DNA of 64,000 nucleotides from Caballeronia sordidicola (lineage in GTDB: Bacteria; Pseudomonadota; Gammaproteobacteria; Burkholderiales; Burkholderiaceae): the NCBI RefSeq assembly GCF_002220365.1, contig NZ_MTHB01000049.1, positions 1-64,000 on the forward strand, in the 5' to 3' direction. Positions 41,482 through 50,116 of the stretch are shown piece by piece. Numbering within the stretch: the first letter of the stretch is position 1; the number at the start of each line of letters is the position of its first letter. Below the pieces are notes generated by a model, which worked only from the letters and a program-made list of their open reading frames with translations, did no database searches and had not been told where the DNA came from. Both the position numbers and the translations under genes were made by a program.

Positions 41482-42390
41482 TCATGCGTTGGCAGTCAGT
41501 GCGCGCAGCCGGTCGAATGCTTGAGACACCGTGTTGACCGACAACATGTATTTCCAGTAACGCTCCTTGAGCCACCCGGTCGGCAAATACGCGCTGCCGA
41601 TCAGCACCTGCCCCACGCCCCAGCCGGGACGCCATGTGCGAGCTGTGCCGCGGCGCATGAAGAGCGATAGCGTGGGGATCTGGAGGCTCGACGCAAGGTG
41701 TCCCACACCTGAATCGTTGCCGATGAACCAGCCGGACTCATAGAGCCACCCGGCGACCTGATCGAGCGGTCCGAGATCGGCGAGCGTGAGCCCGAATCGT
41801 TCAATATGCGTCCAGTGCGCGCGTTCCTCGGGCGCCACGACGAATTGCGGGTCAAAGCCGCTGTCCCGCAGCTTGATCGCAAGCCCGATGAAGCGTGACG
41901 CCAGCCAGCATTTGTCGGTCGTGCTGGCCATGGGGTGGATCACCACGCGCAGCGAGCGCTGGCGATGAGTCAGGCCGGGCAAGGGCGTGATGCCGTTGGC
42001 TTTGTCGACGAGGGTGAGGCGCAGTTCGTCGTGGCAGAACCGTGTCAGGCGTTCGGCCATCGACTCGGTTGAATTGGCGCTGCACAGATGGGCCAGGACG
42101 ATGACCTTGGGATGCAGCCGTTCCAGGTTCACAAACGGTTTGTTGGCGTGAAGCTGGATCACCGTGTCGAAGCGGGCGAGTTGATTCGCGCAGTCGTCCG
42201 GTTTCAGTTCGGGTTCAATATCCATGCCGGGAAACCAGCTCCGCATGTTATCGATTTGCTGGCCAAACACCGTGACCGACACACCGTTCAATCTGAGATT
42301 GCGTGCTACGGTCATCATCAGCAGCGAGTCGCCGAGCGCCGACGAGAGGATCAATGCCACACTCGACAGTGGCTGGATTGCGTGCGGCAT
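41482..42390 (-). CDS. GT9-family glycosyltransferase (heptosyltransferase-like), copy 2
   Basis: A 302-residue paralogue of the next gene downstream. Corresponding blocks are SVALILSSALGDSLLMMTVA at the N-terminus, VVIHPMASTTDKCWLASRFI, the motif SGWFIGNDSGVGHLASSLQI and PTLSLFMRRGTARTWRPGWG. Identity between the copies is obvious throughout but not high, so duplication is old. Both keep the GNDSG and H-P-x-A-S-T motifs and are presumably active, perhaps on successive sugars. The promoter should lie between this gene and the divergent hypE remnant. Confidence 0.85.
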   Translation of the reverse strand: MPHAIQPLSSVALILSSALGDSLLMMTVARNLRLNGVSVTVFGQQIDNMRSWFPGMDIEPELKPDDCANQLARFDTVIQLHANKPFVNLERLHPKVIVLAHLCSANSTESMAERLTRFCHDELRLTLVDKANGITPLPGLTHRQRSLRVVIHPMASTTDKCWLASRFIGLAIKLRDSGFDPQFVVAPEERAHWTHIERFGLTLADLGPLDQVAGWLYESGWFIGNDSGVGHLASSLQIPTLSLFMRRGTARTWRPGWGVGQVLIGSAYLPTGWLKERYWKYMLSVNTVSQAFDRLRALTANA

Positions 42391-42605
42391 ACATGCTTCC
42401 GGCGAGGCACTCCGCTGTCGGGGGAGCGCTTTCCGCTCAGGATGGATCCCCGAGCCGGAGGCAGTCTAAGATCCCGCTCCATTACGTGGGTTACGGCACA
42501 ACTTACCAATACTTAGGAGCCGGGCAATGTCAGGGCAACAAAGTACCGATGCCGCGCGGATCGTCCCGGGTCAATGGCGAGTCGGATCATGCGATAACTA
42601 CGTGA

Positions 42606-43595
42606 CCGCCGTGTGTCGGATGTGCATTTGATCTGCGTTTGATGTACTTCCGATCGTCGTTTCAGGCGGCGCCGCCGTCGCCCAAACAGGCGGTGTTTCC
42701 ACTCGCAGACCTCGCGCGATTCGGCGACCGGCTTGCGTTCACCACCGACAGCTACGTCGTCGACCCCTTGTTTTTCCCTGGCGGCGACATTGGCACGCTG
42801 GCGGTATCGGGCACGGTCAACGACCTCGCCGTGTCGGGTGCGAAACCGCTGTTTCTATCGTGTGGGATGGTGATTGAAGAGGGCCTTGCGGTTGATGTTC
42901 TACGCCGGGTGGCGGCAAGCATGCAGCGTGTCGCGATCGAAGCGGGGGTGTCTATCGTTACCGGCGACACCAAGGTGGTCGAGCGCGGTTGCGCGGACAA
43001 GCTCTTCATCAACACCGCAGGCGTGGGCGTCGTGCCGCCTGGCGTGAATATATCGGCGCGTCGTGCGCAGCCAGGCGATGTCGTGATAGTGAACGGCTTT
43101 CTCGGAGACCATGGCGCGGCGATCCTGGTCGCACGGAAACAGCTTGCATTGCAGTCCGATATTGCCAGCGATGGCGCGCCGCTCGCGTCACTGGTGGATG
43201 CAATGCTGGGTGCGTGCAAGGACATCCACTGCATGCGCGACGCAACGCGTGGCGGAGTCGCCACAGTGCTCAACGAGTTCGCGGCGTCGTCGGGTGTGGC
43301 GATCCGCATCCAGGAAAACGCGCTGCCGATCCGCGAGGAAGTGAAGGGCGCATGCGAGATCCTCGGCCTGGATCCGCTGTATCTGGCGAACGAAGGCAAG
43401 CTGCTTGCGATAGTTCCCGCACACGCTGCATCAAGCGTGCTCGCGGCGATGCATGCGCACCCGGCTGGCACGCGGGCGGCTGTCATCGGTGAAGTCATTG
43501 CGCAGCCCGCGGGCATCGTGGTGCTGCATACGGTGTTCGGTGGACAGCGAATCGTCGACATGCTGACGGGCGAGCAACTGCCCCGGATCTGTTAG
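42606..43595 (+). pseudogene. hypE: hypE, hydrogenase maturation protein lacking its N-terminus
   Basis: From residue VFPLADLARFGDRLAFTTDS onward this is a normal HypE, the AIR-synthase-fold enzyme that dehydrates a carbamoylated C-terminal cysteine to make the CN ligands of [NiFe] hydrogenase. It keeps GGDIGTLAVSGTVNDLAVSG, MRDATRGGVATVLNEF and the terminal PRIC with the catalytic cysteine. The N-terminal 30 or so residues with the Gly-rich ATP-site segment (HGGGG type) are missing: the frame opens after a stop at 42603-42605 and the only starts are TTG 42639 or ATG 42642, without a ribosome site. Probably inactive; a start in unusual sequence cannot be excluded. Confidence 0.72.
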
Positions 43596-43623
43596 GCGGC
43601 ATCGAGCATAGGGGCGCAGTGTC

Positions 43624-43953
43624 ATGCATGAACTGAGCATCGCGAATAGTGTCGTCGAGCTGTGCGCCGAACGCGCGATGGGCGCGCGGGTGTTGCGCGT
43701 GACGCTGGAGATCGGCCGGTTGTCGGCGGTGATGCCTGACGCAATCCGCTTTTGCTTCGATGTCTGCGCGAAAGACACCGTGGTCGAAGGCGCGGCACTG
43801 GAGATTGTCGAGACACCGGGCCTGGCGCGCTGCCTCGACTGCGGCGGCAGCGTGGACATGACCGATCTGCTCGAACACTGCGCGTGTGGAAGCGTCAATC
43901 TAGAACTGCTGGCCGGCAGCGAGCTGAAGATAAAACAGATGGAGGTGGTTTGA
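43624..43953 (+). CDS. hypA: Hydrogenase nickel-insertion protein HypA
   Basis: A 109-residue HypA. The N-terminal MHELSIANSVVEL supplies His2, the nickel ligand, with Glu3. The zinc site is formed by CLDCGG and CACGSVN (Cys-x2-Cys and Cys-x-Cys here, slightly altered from the usual pair of Cys-x2-Cys motifs; CEHCAC in this copy reads EHCACGS, so the fourth ligand could be either cysteine). It delivers nickel with HypB to the hydrogenase large subunit. The stop overlaps the first base of the hypB start. It is the only gene of this group that looks complete. Confidence 0.88.
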   Translation: MHELSIANSVVELCAERAMGARVLRVTLEIGRLSAVMPDAIRFCFDVCAKDTVVEGAALEIVETPGLARCLDCGGSVDMTDLLEHCACGSVNLELLAGSELKIKQMEVV

Positions 43954-44982
43954 TGTGTACCACATGCGGTTGCTCGAAAGGCGCTGGCGCGGTGATCACA
44001 GACCCTGAGACGGGTGAGCAGATCGAGACGCCGGCAGGCAGGAAGCGCTGCTGCGCGCGAACCGGGTTCATGGCGGCAACTTGCGACCGGGTCGGCGGGT
44101 GCAAGCGTGGCCGCGCATCTGCATGCTCGCGCGCATCGGCATACTCATGCCGCTCACGTTCACGAACATGACGGGCACGTGCACAGTCATGAACATGTTC
44201 ACGAACACGATCAAACCCAAACGCCCGCAGCCCTCGAGCACCCAGACACCGGACACTTGCCGGTATCCCTGTCCGAAGTGGCGATTGCCGCGGCAACCCA
44301 CGGCACGACGATCGCCCTCGAACAGGATGTTTTGGCGAAGAACCAGTTGCTTGCCGAACACAACCGCGGCTGGCTGGCGAGCCGCGATATCACCGCACTG
44401 AACCTCGTCAGCTCACCGGGAGCGGGCAAGACCACGCTGCTTGAACGCACTATCCGCGATCTCCAGGATCTACACAGCGCCCAAACAATCCAGGTAATCG
44501 AAGGCGACCAGGCGACGCTCAACGACGCCGAGCGGATTCGCGCGACTGGTTGCCGCGTGGTCCAGATCAACACGGGCACGGGTTGTCATCTCGATGCCGG
44601 CATGGTGTCTCGCGCGCTGGCGCAACTTGATCCGCCGGCCCAATCGTGGCTGATGATCGAGAACGTTGGAAACCTTGTATGCCCCGCGTTGTTCGATCTC
44701 GGCGAACAGGCGAAGGTGGTGATCCTGTCGGTGACCGAGGGCGAAGACAAGCCGCTCAAGTATCCGCATATGTTCCGTGCAAGCCGCCTGATGCTGTTGA
44801 ACAAGATCGATCTGCTGCCGCACTTGCGTTTCGATGCAGCCCGCTGCATTGCGTATGCGCGACAGGTGAACCCTTCTATCGAAATACTGCAGGTATCGGC
44901 GCAAACCGGGGCGGGGATGAAGGCATGGTACGCGTGGCTGGAAGCAGCCGCGTTGGCGGAAGTCGGGGAAACAGTGCGCTAG
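43953..44982 (+). pseudogene. hypB: hypB, nickel-inserting GTPase, with a frameshift
   Basis: The ATG at 43953 opens a normal HypB N-terminus, [20 protein letters not shown], including the CxxCGC nickel motif. Between about 44035 and 44107 the frame changes: the histidine-rich nickel-storage region ([20 protein letters not shown]) and the whole GTPase domain are read in another frame, open from 44014. That domain has P-loop [32 protein letters not shown] and NKIDLLPHL. As written, the N-terminal frame ends at a stop near 44171. Either the gene is inactivated, or the GTPase is made from an internal start without the CxxCGC motif, or there is a sequencing error. Confidence 0.75.
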
Positions 44983-45046
44983 AGCGCCAGCAGCGCGGCG
45001 GTTGGATCGTGTTGCAGCTTACGGTACGAGCAAGGATGCGAGGCTC

Positions 45047-46109
45047 ATGATGCCGAACCAAATGTCTCAGCTTTTTAATGACCGCCCAACAGGTCTGCGC
45101 CACAAAATTGCCGGTATCTACGCGCTCCTGCTCGTCTTCAGCGTGGTGGCATGGGCATGGGCGCTGACGGCTTTTCACGGGCAGCCAGCGCTTCTGGGCA
45201 CGGCACTTTTAGCGTACACGTTCGGGCTGCGCCATGCGGTGGATGCGGACCACATCGCCGCTATCGATAACGTCACGCGCAAGCTGCTCCAGATAGACCG
45301 CAGTCCGCTCGGCGCCGGCTTGTTCTTCTCGCTCGGCCACTCGACGGTGGTTGTCGCGCTGACAGTGGGTGTAGCGTTCGCGGCAACCGCATTGACGACG
45401 CATTTCGATGACCTCAGAGGGTTCGGCGGCCTGATCGGCACCAGCGTGTCGGCGCTGTTCCTGTTCGTGCTGGCCATCGCGAACCTGGTTGTGCTGGGGT
45501 CCGTGATCAGGTCGTTTCGCGCGGTGCGCCGCGGCGAGCCGCAAGTCGAAACCGATCTCGACCTTCTGCTGAACAATCGCGGATTCCTCTCGCGCTTGCT
45601 TCGGCCATTGTTGAGACTCGTATCGCGTAGCTGGCATCTTTATCCAGTGGGGTTCCTCTTCGGGCTCGGATTCGATACCGCGACCGAGGTTGCGTTGTTC
45701 GGCATATCGGCGGCCCAGGCGTCGCATGGTCTCTCGTTCTGGTCCGTGCTCGTGTTGCCGATCTTGTTCACGGCAGGCATGTCGCTGGTCGACACCACCG
45801 ACGGCATCCTGATGCTCGGTGCGTATCGCTGGGCCTTTTGTCCGGCCCATGCGCAAGCTCTACTACAACATCACGATCACGTTCGTTTCCGTGGTGGTCG
45901 CGGTGGTGATCGGCGGGATCGAGGTGCTGGGTTTGCTCCAGGACAACTTCGGGCTCAAGGGCCCATTCTGGGATGCTATCGGCAGCCTCAACGAGCACTT
46001 CGGGCTGTTGGGCTACATCGTCATTGGTATTTTCATTGTGAGCTGGATCGTCTCCATAGCAATCTACAAGCTCAGGCGTTACGACGATATCACCGTGAAA
46101 ACGCTGTGA
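45047..46109 (+). pseudogene. NiCoT-family nickel/cobalt permease with a frameshift
   Basis: A HoxN/NixA-type permease. The first 264 codons carry the family signatures RHAVDADHIAAIDN (segment II), LGHSTVV, LGFDTATEV and GMSLVDTTDG. At 45836-45839 a run of four T follows TGGGCC; with three T the frame continues as VRPMRKLYYNITITF and reaches the natural end ITVKTL at 46109 in another frame. With the T run as given, the original frame reads unrelated residues to 46264. So a single extra T in a homopolymer disrupts the last three membrane segments. It may be a true mutation, a phase-variable tract or a sequencing error. Its role would be nickel supply for hydrogenase. Confidence 0.8.
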
Positions 46110-46140
46110 CTGAAAACGCTGTGACTGAAAACGCTGTGAC
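46096..46140. repeat. 15-bp tandem repeat over the permease stop codon
   Basis: TGAAAACGCTGTGAC occurs three times without gaps or changes (46096-46110, 46111-46125, 46126-46140). The natural stop of the NiCoT gene (46107-46109) lies in the first copy, so each copy repeats the last codons and the stop. Confidence 0.9.
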
Positions 46141-46310
46141 ACTACGGCTAAACGCTAAAATTCATCTGAGCACTACAAGTGTGGATGCCTCCGAATGCCT
46201 TACGCCGGAAATAGGTAAGCTTGGCCACGCTCACTCCGCTATGCCGGGATGCATTTTTTACTAGCGTATAAACACGGTTAACCATTATTGGAATCAAAGA
46301 AGGAACACGC

Positions 46311-47162
46311 ATGCTCAATCGTCATCCGCGACTGCGACTTGATCCGGATGCAGCGTCCGAGCGTCGCTGGCCTGTGACAGGATATCCCCTCGCACTGAAG
46401 GTCACGGCGGCCTGGCATGCGGTGGCACTAGCAGGCTGCGCCACCGTGCCGGAGTTGTGGCCTTGGTGGTTGGCAGGCACGGCGGTGAACCACGCGACAG
46501 TCACGGCAGCGGGATTATGGCCGCGCTCAACGCTGCTTGGCGCCAACTGGACCCGCTTGCCCGCCCTTCCGCGCAATGCAAACGCCATCGCGCTCACGCT
46601 AGACGACGGTCCTGATCCGCTTGTCACGCCCCAGGTTCTCGACCTGCTCGATGCGCACCGGGTTCGCGCCACGTTTTTCCTGATCGGCGAACGCGCGCGC
46701 CGATATCCCGCGTTGACCCGCGAGATCGTCGCGCGAGGGCATGGCGTGGAGAACCACTCGCAGAAGCATGTGCACACTTTTTCGGTAACGGGCATGGGCG
46801 CGCTAAGCCGGGAAATCGCCATGGCACAACGCACGCTGACGGAACTGACGGGCGAGCGGCCGGCTTTCTTTCGTGCACCGGCGGGCTTGCGTAATGTCCT
46901 GCTGGAGCCAGTCTTGCAAAAGCTCGATCTTAGGCTAGCCGCCTGGACGCGACGCGGCTTTGATACCCGCGAGCGCGACCCCGGAGTCGTCGCGCGGAGA
47001 TTGCTGCGCGATCTGGCACCGCGCGACATCCTGCTGCTCCACGATGGCGACGCCGCGATCACCGACGACGGTCAACCTGTATTGCTCTCTGTCTTACCGC
47101 GGATCTTCGACGCTGCCAAAGAACGAGGGCTGCACTTCGTTACCTTACGAGAGGCATTCTGA
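46311..47162 (+). CDS. Polysaccharide deacetylase family protein
   Basis: A 283-residue carbohydrate esterase 4 (NodB-fold) protein. Two hydrophobic stretches in the first 75 residues (around HAVALAGCATVPELWPWWLA) suggest membrane attachment. The catalytic domain starts with AIALTLDDGPDPLVTPQVLD (metal/base Asp pair), continues with ATFFLIGERARRYP, the metal motif GVENHSQKHVHTF (His-x3-His) and RAPAGLRN, and ends with DILLLHDGD. It would remove acetyl groups from a sugar polymer or glycolipid. AAGGAA lies just ahead of the ATG. It is 0.9 kb ahead of the aryl-polyene-type operon on the same strand; membership in that pathway is possible but not shown. Confidence 0.87.
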   Translation: MLNRHPRLRLDPDAASERRWPVTGYPLALKVTAAWHAVALAGCATVPELWPWWLAGTAVNHATVTAAGLWPRSTLLGANWTRLPALPRNANAIALTLDDGPDPLVTPQVLDLLDAHRVRATFFLIGERARRYPALTREIVARGHGVENHSQKHVHTFSVTGMGALSREIAMAQRTLTELTGERPAFFRAPAGLRNVLLEPVLQKLDLRLAAWTRRGFDTRERDPGVVARRLLRDLAPRDILLLHDGDAAITDDGQPVLLSVLPRIFDAAKERGLHFVTLREAF

Positions 47163-47246
47163 CCGAGCGGCCAAACAGAGCCAAACAGAGCCAAAAAAAA
47201 GAGCCAAAAAGAGCCAAAAAGAGCCAAAAAAGAGCCAAAAAGAGAC
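47163..47246. repeat. Degenerate GAGCCAAAAA repeat tract after the deacetylase stop
   Basis: Immediately after the stop, the unit GAGCCAAA followed by a variable number of A (plus CA in the first copies) is repeated about seven times. The array is purine-rich and low in complexity; copy boundaries vary by 1-4 bases, unlike the exact repeats elsewhere in the window. Confidence 0.85.
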
Positions 47247-48048
47247 CGGCAATACGTCTGCTCACATTATCGAGTAAGAGACGTTACGCATTGTACGAAT
47301 CCGAGCGCCGCGCCAATTAAGTCACGATTTACCGACTTATATTCTCCCGGGACGCTTGGCATGACGTAGCGCTCCGATATTCTCCGTACTGCTTCGGAGG
47401 AGGTCTTGTTGCTGGTGAGCGCCGCGACGATCGGAGACATCGAGGGCGCAAGCCCTCAAGCGCGACATGCCGGAGTTAGTTCCGCAAAAATGTGCGATCC
47501 CGGCGGCACAATCGCTAGACCGCAGAGTGACTTGGCACGCGTCACCTCGACGACCGGATCGACGATTGGTGAAGAGAGGAAGAACAACCGGCGATAGCCA
47601 GCGCAGCGGGAGGAACATACATTCCGTAACTTTTTCGATTTGGACAATGCGGGTGCGGCGGCTAGATTGGCGGTATTGCACCCGGATTCCGGTCAGGGGC
47701 CTTGAATCAATGTCGGATTTCCGTCGTATATGTGAGACTTACCCAGGCGTGAACTGGTTTTCTGGCTGATTTAGCAAGCAATTTTCAGTATGATTCGCCC
47801 CTCAATGCGGAGTCGATCCAAGTTCAAATAATTTATTTACCCGCTTCACTTACCCGCTTCATTTACCCGCATATGGCATTAAACAATCGGCACAAACTGC
47901 CGTTAAGTCTATACATGCATCGGTATATCGGCCGGGCATCTCCTGACAGCCGATTGAAGATCGTCCGGCTTGATCGGGCTCGTTCATGTGCCCCCCGCAC
48001 AGGCGGATCCTGGTGAGTTGCTGGTGCCTTTCACATCGTAAATACCGT
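47247..48048. promoter_or_regulatory. Long upstream region of the aryl-polyene-type operon
   Basis: About 800 bases with no convincing gene and lower GC than the surroundings. TAAGTC (47318-47323) and GACTTA (47334-47339) form a 6-bp inverted repeat. The stretch 47800-47870 is the most AT-rich and includes TAATTT-like -10 candidates and a 13-bp repeat. Short frames in 47340-47770 have no family resemblance on either strand. The promoter of the large operon must lie here, but I cannot fix it. Confidence 0.45.
47837..47870. repeat. 13-bp tandem repeat upstream of the aryl-polyene-type operon
   Basis: TTACCCGCTTCAC-type units: 47837-47849, 47850-47862 (last base T) and a partial third copy to 47870. 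It sits in AT-rich sequence about 180 bases ahead of the first operon gene. Confidence 0.78.
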
Positions 48049-48783
48049 ATGCACGATCTGCGCTGGACCATGCCCGTTGTCCGATGGTCTGCCACCGCTG
48101 CCGCTGCGACCTCCGATATCAGCTTTATCGAGCCGATCGTCCGCCGTCGTCTGAGCAGCCTGTCCCGAAGCGCCCTCAAGGTCGCCCATGACTGCGTGGC
48201 AGAGCGGGAGCGCGTGCGCGTGGTGTTCGCCTCGCGGCACGGAGAACTGCGGCGCACGACCGACATCCTGCGCGCCATCAGCACGGGCGAGCCGGTATCG
48301 CCGACCGCATTCAGCCTGTCCGTCCTCAACGCCATGACCGGCATATTCGGCATCGCACGCGGCGATCGGTCGCCTGCCAGCGCGATTTCCGCCGGGGCGC
48401 AAACGCTTGGATTTGCATTGCTCGAAGCGCATGCGCAATTCGAAGCGGACCCGACGTCGCCCGTGCTGGTGGTCTATGCGGACGAGCCGGCCGATGCCGC
48501 TTTCGGCACGATCGAAGACGAGGTGCAAGGCGGTGCGCTCGCGATCCTGCTCGACACCCGAGCGCCAGGACAGCTTGCATGCACAATATCGGCTACGGGG
48601 AGCGTTTCGGGGGTGTCTGCATCAGCATTGGGAGGTCCCACCGCGTCCGCGCTCCCCACCATTCCTGACGCTTTCCTTACGCAGAGCGAAGCGGTCCAGC
48701 GCTGTCTCGACACACGGGCGCCCGCCACATGGCAAAACGCCGGTACTACCTGGCATTGGAGCTGGCATGAACGCGCGGCTTAA
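48049..48783 (+). CDS. Ketosynthase-like chain-length factor
   Basis: A 244-residue protein of the ketoacyl-synt_2 type, found at the head of aryl polyene and related type II systems (ApeC-like). It corresponds to the N-terminal half of a ketosynthase: AVNAMTGIFGIARGDRSPAS-like text (here LNAMTGIFGIARGDRSPASA) followed by ISAGAQTLGFALLEAHAQFE. At the position of the catalytic cysteine the sequence is SAGAQ, so it cannot condense and probably pairs with a true ketosynthase to set polyene length. The start at 48049 is the best fit; a start at 48070 is possible. The next gene begins inside its 3' end (17-base overlap). Confidence 0.82.
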   Translation: MHDLRWTMPVVRWSATAAAATSDISFIEPIVRRRLSSLSRSALKVAHDCVAERERVRVVFASRHGELRRTTDILRAISTGEPVSPTAFSLSVLNAMTGIFGIARGDRSPASAISAGAQTLGFALLEAHAQFEADPTSPVLVVYADEPADAAFGTIEDEVQGGALAILLDTRAPGQLACTISATGSVSGVSASALGGPTASALPTIPDAFLTQSEAVQRCLDTRAPATWQNAGTTWHWSWHERAA

Positions 48784-49588
48784 CTACGGCTGGCGGCTGG
48801 TCGCCACGGGCATGAGCTTCGTCGCGTTCGGCGTCTGCGGACTGCTGTTCTCGGTGCTGGTGTTTCCGCTCGCGTGGCTGTGGCCGCATCGCGCGTCGCG
48901 TCAGCGGATGGTCACGACCATCATTCACTGGTTCTTCCGGGCACTGGTGGCCTTTTTGCAGTGGGTCGGCGTGATGGAACTGGAAGTCTCGGGAGCTGCC
49001 GCTTTGCGCGACGCCGGCCCCGTGGTTGTCGTGGCCAACCATCCAACCTACCTCGACGTAGTGGTGCTGCTCGCGCTCACGCCTTCTGCCTGTTGCGTGG
49101 TCAAGAACGCGCACTGGGGTAATCCCTGCTTCTGGGGCATCGTGCGGGCCGCCGAATACGTGAGTAACGTCGACCCGGTCGAACTCGTTGAAGCCAGCGC
49201 CCGGCAGATCGCAGCGGGCTATACCATGATCATTTTCCCGGAAGGCACGCGTAGTCCCGCGCCGAACCGGTTGCATGCGTTCTCGCGCGGTTTTGCGCAT
49301 ATCGCCCTCAAGGCGGGCACGCCGATCCTGCCCGTGCTGATGGATTGCGACCCGCCGGCCTTCACCAAGCAGATGCGCTGGTATCACGTGCCGTCACGGG
49401 CGTTCCGCATCCGCGTGAGTGTGCTCGAGCCCGTCGCGGCTGACAGGCCCATGGCGCATGATGCCTTGCATGATGCCTCGCATGCGTTTCTTCCTTCGGC
49501 CCTTGCCGCGCGCACTTTGACCAGCGCTGTTGAAGCGCACATTAACCAGCGGCTGTTCGACTATGGATTCTTTGAAACTGGAAATTAA
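48767..49588 (+). CDS. Lysophospholipid acyltransferase (PlsC family)
   Basis: A 273-residue membrane-bound acyltransferase. One hydrophobic segment (residues 16-38) precedes the PlsC domain with motif I NHPTYLD (His-x4-Asp), motif III FPEGTRS and a preceding FSRGFAHIALKAGTPILPV. Such enzymes are standard in aryl polyene clusters, where one is thought to transfer the aryl polyene or a fatty acid to a glycerolipid-like anchor. It overlaps the upstream gene by 17 bases and the downstream ACP by 26, unusually long overlaps in the operon. Near its C-terminus a 12-bp duplication (49456-49479) encodes AHDALHDASHA. Confidence 0.86.
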   Translation: MNARLNYGWRLVATGMSFVAFGVCGLLFSVLVFPLAWLWPHRASRQRMVTTIIHWFFRALVAFLQWVGVMELEVSGAAALRDAGPVVVVANHPTYLDVVVLLALTPSACCVVKNAHWGNPCFWGIVRAAEYVSNVDPVELVEASARQIAAGYTMIIFPEGTRSPAPNRLHAFSRGFAHIALKAGTPILPVLMDCDPPAFTKQMRWYHVPSRAFRIRVSVLEPVAADRPMAHDALHDASHAFLPSALAARTLTSAVEAHINQRLFDYGFFETGN

Positions 49589-49868
49589 GCAGCTTCTGAT
49601 CGATGCACTCGATCTGGAAGACCTGACGCCTGCGGACATCGATGACGATGCGCCGCTGTTCGAAACCGATGGCATCGGGCTCGATTCGATCGACGCACTC
49701 GAGATCGGCATCGTGCTGCGCAAACACTATCAATTGACGATTGCGGCGAACGACGAACGCACGCGAGAGCACTTCCGTTCGATCAGCACGCTCGCCGCGC
49801 TGGTCGCCAGCCAGCGAGCCGGGCTGAGCGCTACGAACGACATCGGGGAAAAGGGGAGTAAATCGTGA
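49563..49868 (+). CDS. Acyl carrier protein 1
   Basis: A 101-residue ACP. The phosphopantetheine attachment site is Ser42 in ETDGIGLDSIDALEIGIVLR. The C-terminal 20 residues (RAGLSATNDIGEKGSKS) extend beyond the usual ACP end. The ATG at 49563 lies inside the 3' end of the acyltransferase gene, and its stop overlaps the GTG of the second ACP, so translation is coupled. It carries the growing chain or the starter in the type II system. Confidence 0.9.
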   Translation: MDSLKLEIKQLLIDALDLEDLTPADIDDDAPLFETDGIGLDSIDALEIGIVLRKHYQLTIAANDERTREHFRSISTLAALVASQRAGLSATNDIGEKGSKS

Positions 49869-50116
49869 CCGAGACAGAGATCCTTGAGCGCATCCGCGCC
49901 ATCTTCAAAGAGAACTTCGCGATCGAGCCCGATCGCGTGACGCCACAAGCGCATCTGTACGAGGACCTCGACCTGGATAGCATCGACGCCGTCGATCTCG
50001 CCATCAAGCTGCAGGAAATGACCGGACGGCGCATCAAGCCGGAAGAGTTCAAGTCGGTACGCACGGTTGGCGATGTGATCGGTGCGGTGGAATCGCTGCT
50101 GGCGGAACAGGGGTGA
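49865..50116 (+). CDS. Acyl carrier protein 2
   Basis: An 83-residue ACP with Ser39 as phosphopantetheine site (LYEDLDLDSIDAVDLAIKLQ). The GTG start at 49865 overlaps the stop of the first ACP by four bases. Paired, dissimilar ACPs are usual in aryl polyene clusters; this one is closer to fatty-acid-synthase ACPs and is the better candidate for chain extension, which is an inference. Confidence 0.9.
   Translation: MTETEILERIRAIFKENFAIEPDRVTPQAHLYEDLDLDSIDAVDLAIKLQEMTGRRIKPEEFKSVRTVGDVIGAVESLLAEQG

Noticed and set aside
46096-46140. CRISPR-like direct repeats
   Set aside because: The 15-bp units are adjacent without spacers and overlap a stop codon, so this is a tandem repeat.
47163-47246. 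Possible coding extension of the deacetylase or a CRISPR array
   Set aside because: It follows a stop codon, is a low-complexity purine-rich tract and has no spacers.
48407-48766. 120-residue N-terminal extension of the PlsC-family gene
   Set aside because: It overlaps the chain-length-factor gene in another frame and has shadow-type composition.
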